In this document: positions 14,384 through 16,042 of the stretch, piece by piece
Layout: the number at the start of each line of letters is the position of its first letter
Numbering within the stretch: position 1 is the stretch's first letter
Assembly: GCA_002448235.1 (NCBI GenBank)
Contig: DIXF01000006.1
Coordinates: 1-16,042, forward strand
Length of the DNA: 16,042 bases
Direction of reading: 5' to 3'
Source: Syntrophaceae bacterium UBA6087
Lineage (GTDB): Bacteria > Desulfobacterota > Desulfomonilia > UBA1062
Translations under genes and position numbers: made by a program
The notes under the pieces: model-generated
The model's database searches: none
What the model was told of the DNA's origin: nothing
Seen by the model: only the letters and a program-made list of their open reading frames with translations

Positions 14384-14881
14384 ATGAAACGACAAATTTC
14401 TGCAGAGTTTAAAAAGGCAAGACGTGAGATGATAGAAAGAAAGACAAAATGTTGTGAATGCGAGAATCTTGCGTCAGAGCTACATCATATTATTGCTGTT
14501 GAAGATGGCGGGACAGACGACATAGAAAATCTAATGCCTTTGTGTGAAGAATGTCACAAGGAATATACAACTGAACAAACCGATGAAAGGAATAAACTTT
14601 GGGTTTCTCTGAATATTGATGAAAAAGGTGAAGTTTCAGCTCAATGCAAGGGCGAGCAAGAAGTAGTGCCTTTGGGTAAGATAGCATCTGAAGTAAGTAC
14701 AACGACAAGAAACAAAATACATTACCAATATGAATGGATCGTTACCGTTGCGATTCCAGCAATCTCTGAACGGGAAAGTAAAGAAAAGCTTAATAAGTTT
14801 AGGTCAGAATTGATCAATCGTTACGCTATTACTGACGATGTCTGGTTGACAGGAATCAGGAGGTGGGATGGTAGCAAGTAA
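14384..14881 (+). CDS. HNH endonuclease domain protein
   Basis: A 165-residue protein with a compact N-terminal HNH nuclease domain. A CxxC-type pair (Cys23/Cys26) is followed by ELHHIIAVEDGG (32-43, the HH of the beta-beta-alpha-metal fold), then IENLMPLCEECHKEY (47-61) with Asn49, Cys54, Cys57 and His58. The paired CxxC motifs suggest a structural zinc. The remaining ~100 residues (about 65-165) are not recognised and may give target specificity. A GGGGGAAG ribosome binding site lies 6 nt upstream. A 14-codon frame (14343-14387) overlaps the start by ATGA and could couple translation. The gene is clearly more AT-rich than the backbone and is followed within 20 nt by an attC-like site, so I read it as a gene cassette. 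Whether it serves defence, homing or something else is unknown. Confidence 0.85.
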   Translation: MKRQISAEFKKARREMIERKTKCCECENLASELHHIIAVEDGGTDDIENLMPLCEECHKEYTTEQTDERNKLWVSLNIDEKGEVSAQCKGEQEVVPLGKIASEVSTTTRNKIHYQYEWIVTVAIPAISERESKEKLNKFRSELINRYAITDDVWLTGIRRWDGSK

Positions 14882-14899
14882 ACATCCAAGGGAAAAACT

Positions 14900-14962
14900 G
14901 TTTAACCAGCAAATGCAGACCGACGCGGGCTGCCGCCCGCGCGGCTGATCCGCACGTTAGCC
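14900..14962 (+). other. attC-like integron recombination site 1
   Basis: The site is 63 nt long. It opens with GTTTAAC (14900-14906, fits RYYYAAC) and closes with GTTAGCC (14956-14962, close to GTTRRRY). The interior folds into an imperfect hairpin: CGCGGGC (14924-14930) pairs with GCCCGCG (14935-14941), and outside this GACCG/CGGCTGATC and TGC/GCA pairs leave unpaired bases on one side. It begins 18 nt after the HNH stop. The outer boxes pair only partly (one mismatch, one wobble), so it may be degenerate. Recombination would occur after the G at 14956. Confidence 0.72.
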
Positions 14963-15017
14963 TTCCCCGTAATAACTTGATCTGGAAAGAACTATGAGAT
15001 AGTTTAAGTATAATGAT

Positions 15018-15218
15018 ATGAAGATCAGAGATGTGATAAAAGCAATTGAGGAGGATGGCTGGTACCAAGTGTATCAGAAGGGGAGCCATCGCCAGTACAA
15101 GCACCTGGAGAAGAAAGGACGCGTAACGATTGCTGGACATCCCGGCGACGATCTGGCTCCAGGTACTTTAAACAGTGTTTTCAAACAAGCCGGGATAAAG
15201 AAGTCTGGGAAGAAATAA
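15018..15218 (+). CDS. hicA: HicA family toxin (mRNA interferase)
   Basis: A 66-residue HicA-type toxin with a small dsRBD-like fold. HicA toxins cleave mRNA and tmRNA and arrest growth when the antitoxin is lost. The family pattern is complete: MKIRDVIKAIEEDGW (1-15), KGSHRQYKH (21-29) with the catalytic His24, the GRVTIAGHPGDDL strand-turn (34-46), and PGTLNSVFKQAGI (48-60). The start at 15018 is set by the family N-terminus. No Shine-Dalgarno is visible. It lies 12 nt upstream of hicB and 55 nt after the first attC-like site, so the pair forms a ~540-bp cassette. Confidence 0.92.
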   Translation: MKIRDVIKAIEEDGWYQVYQKGSHRQYKHLEKKGRVTIAGHPGDDLAPGTLNSVFKQAGIKKSGKK

Positions 15219-15230
15219 GGAGGCGCATCT

Positions 15231-15446
15231 ATGCACAGGTTTTTAATCGTGATTGAAAAAGCTAATGGCAACTATTCTGCATATTCCCCTGATCTTCCTG
15301 GTTGTGTAGCAACGGGGAAAACAAAAGATCAAGCAGCGAAAAGCATCCATGAAGCAATTGAGTTGCATATCCAGGGCTTGAAAGAAGACCACCTACCCAT
15401 TCCAAAAGCGCACGCCAGTGCAGAGTACATCGCTATTACAGGCTAA
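15231..15446 (+). CDS. hicB: HicB family antitoxin, short form
   Basis: A 71-residue HicB-type antitoxin that would bind and block HicA. The RNase-H-like fold is recognisable: FLIVIEKANGNYSAYSPDLP (4-23), GCVATGKTKDQAAKSIHEAI (24-43) and ELHIQGLKEDHLPIPKA (44-60). It ends shortly after this domain and has no helix-turn-helix or ribbon-helix-helix tail. It may therefore not repress its own operon, or may do so only weakly. GGAGG (15219-15223) provides a good ribosome binding site 7 nt before the ATG. Its stop codon TAA (15444-15446) lies inside the first box of the second attC-like site, as is common for cassette genes. Confidence 0.93.
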   Translation: MHRFLIVIEKANGNYSAYSPDLPGCVATGKTKDQAAKSIHEAIELHIQGLKEDHLPIPKAHASAEYIAITG

Positions 15447-15503
15447 CCATTCAATCCAGCGGACCGCGGCACAGCCGCGGCCGCTGATCTCACCCGTTGA
15501 GCC
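15441..15503 (+). other. attC-like integron recombination site 2
   Basis: The site is 63 nt long. The opening box is GGCTAAC (15441-15447) and the closing box is GTTGAGC (15496-15502, fits GTTRRRY). Between them is a strong stem: CAGCGG-A-CCGCGGC pairs with GCCGCGG-CCGCTG around an ACA loop, leaving one extruded A on one strand. Such extrahelical bases are a hallmark of attC hairpins and set strand choice by the integrase. The opening box departs from RYYYAAC at its second base. Size and architecture match site 1. The closing box continues as GAGCCTGTCGAA, also a frequent genomic repeat motif, so the right edge could be mixed with other repeat sequence. Confidence 0.72.
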
Positions 15504-16042
15504 TGTCGAAAAAGTACAGAAAAAGATTAGAAGACCGTTGAAAAACACATGAAAAGCAAGGCCATTTGTGATATATGATATTGAAATAAGAAGTGATTTA
15601 TAGATTTGAGGGGATCACGGATGGCACGATATAAAAGGAATGATTACGATCAGATGATTCTGGTGCCTGTATCGCTTCACGAGCAGCTGGTTCCCGGCAC
15701 GCTGGAGTATGCGATTCACCATATAATTGAAGAGCGCATTGATCTGGGTTTCTTTGATGGGCGGTACAGCAACGACGATACGGGGCGCAAGGCGATCTCG
15801 CCTAAGGTTCTGCTGAAGGTCGTGCTTTTCGGATATTCACGAGGTCTGCTTTCATCCCGGTCGCTTGAGAAGGCCTGCCATGAGAACATCACCTTCATGG
15901 CGCTATCATGCGGGAATAAGCCTGATCACAGTACGGTTGCAGCGTTTGTTTCATCATTGGGCAAAGAGATAGGGCCTTTGTTCACGAAGGTGCTGCTGAT
16001 CTGCGAGGAAGAGGAGCTGCTGGGAGGGACGCATTTCAGCCT
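15504..16042 (+). mobile_element. IS1182-family insertion sequence, left part (cut by window edge)
   Basis: The transposase frame at 15621 and its AT-rich upstream region mark the left part of an insertion sequence. The exact left end cannot be fixed without the right end. It must lie between the attC-like site (15503) and the transposase start, perhaps near the GTTGAAAAAC at 15536-15545. No target duplication can be judged from one side. Confidence 0.65.
15621..16042 (+). CDS. IS1182-family transposase, N-terminal part (no stop within window)
   Basis: The ATG at 15621 opens a frame that runs to the window edge (140 codons). It reads MARYKRNDYDQMILVPVSLH, with VPGTLEYAIHHIIEER next. The DUF772-type region follows: DLGFFDGRYSNDDTGRKAIS, PKVLLKVVLFGYSRGLLSSR, then CHENITFMALSCGNKPDHST and VAAFVSSLGKEIGPLF. 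This is the standard N-terminal half of IS1182/IS5-like DDE transposases. The catalytic DDE residues lie beyond the window. GAGGGG (15608-15613) serves as ribosome binding site. The visible part has no frameshift, so the element could be intact. Confidence 0.9.
   Translation, partial: MARYKRNDYDQMILVPVSLHEQLVPGTLEYAIHHIIEERIDLGFFDGRYSNDDTGRKAISPKVLLKVVLFGYSRGLLSSRSLEKACHENITFMALSCGNKPDHSTVAAFVSSLGKEIGPLFTKVLLICEEEELLGGTHFS

Noticed and set aside
15009..15014. Perfect TATAAT just before hicA
   Set aside because: It lies 3 nt before the hicA ATG, so transcription would begin at or after the start codon. No -35 hexamer lies at a suitable distance.

Overview
The window reads as chromosomal DNA of a GC-rich Gram-negative bacterium. 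An RseP-type site-2 protease, a lipoprotein substrate-binding protein and the MEP-pathway gene dxr support this. The gene content would suit a Desulfobacterota- or Nitrospirota-like lineage, but that placement is an impression from gene content, not a measurement. Positions 1 to about 14,150 look like conserved GC-rich backbone. The remainder is more AT-rich and looks acquired.

Layout. (1) 1-493, minus strand: tRNA-Thr(TGT), tRNA-Tyr(GTA), tRNA-Gly(TCC), tRNA-Thr(GGT) and then the first 13 codons of tuf (EF-Tu). This is the order of the E. coli thrU-tyrU-glyT-thrT-tufB operon, and a sigma70-like promoter lies upstream. (2) 774-5242, plus strand: a tightly packed envelope/isoprenoid operon uppS-cdsA-dxr-rseP-tsaB, with ATGA overlaps at uppS/cdsA and dxr/rseP. 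It covers polyprenyl carrier synthesis, CDP-diacylglycerol synthesis, the first committed MEP step, regulated membrane proteolysis and part of the t6A tRNA-modification system. A repeat with a perfect 21-bp inverted pair and a third direct copy sits in frame inside dxr. (3) 5303-9659, minus strand: a CNNM/CorC-type CBS-domain membrane protein and, upstream of it, a large fusion of an Endonuclease Q-like PHP nuclease with a UvrD-type SF1 helicase. (4) 9750-13223, plus strand: a dipeptide/oligopeptide ABC importer (lipoprotein binding protein plus two permeases) with no ATPase genes beside it. (5) 13390-13815: a 141-residue gene I do not recognise, with its own promoter and a hairpin leader.

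(6) 14,200-15,503: AT-rich palindromic repeats, an HNH endonuclease gene, an attC-like site, a hicA-hicB toxin-antitoxin pair and a second attC-like site. I read this as two integron gene cassettes without a visible integrase (a CALIN-like cluster). The palindromic repeat upstream of the HNH gene may be a third, divergent recombination site. (7) 15,504-16,042: the start of an IS1182-family insertion sequence, cut by the window edge, lying directly against the last attC.

The items most worth following are the EndoQ-helicase fusion, the repeat embedded in the essential gene dxr, and the small cassette array carrying an HNH nuclease and HicAB.
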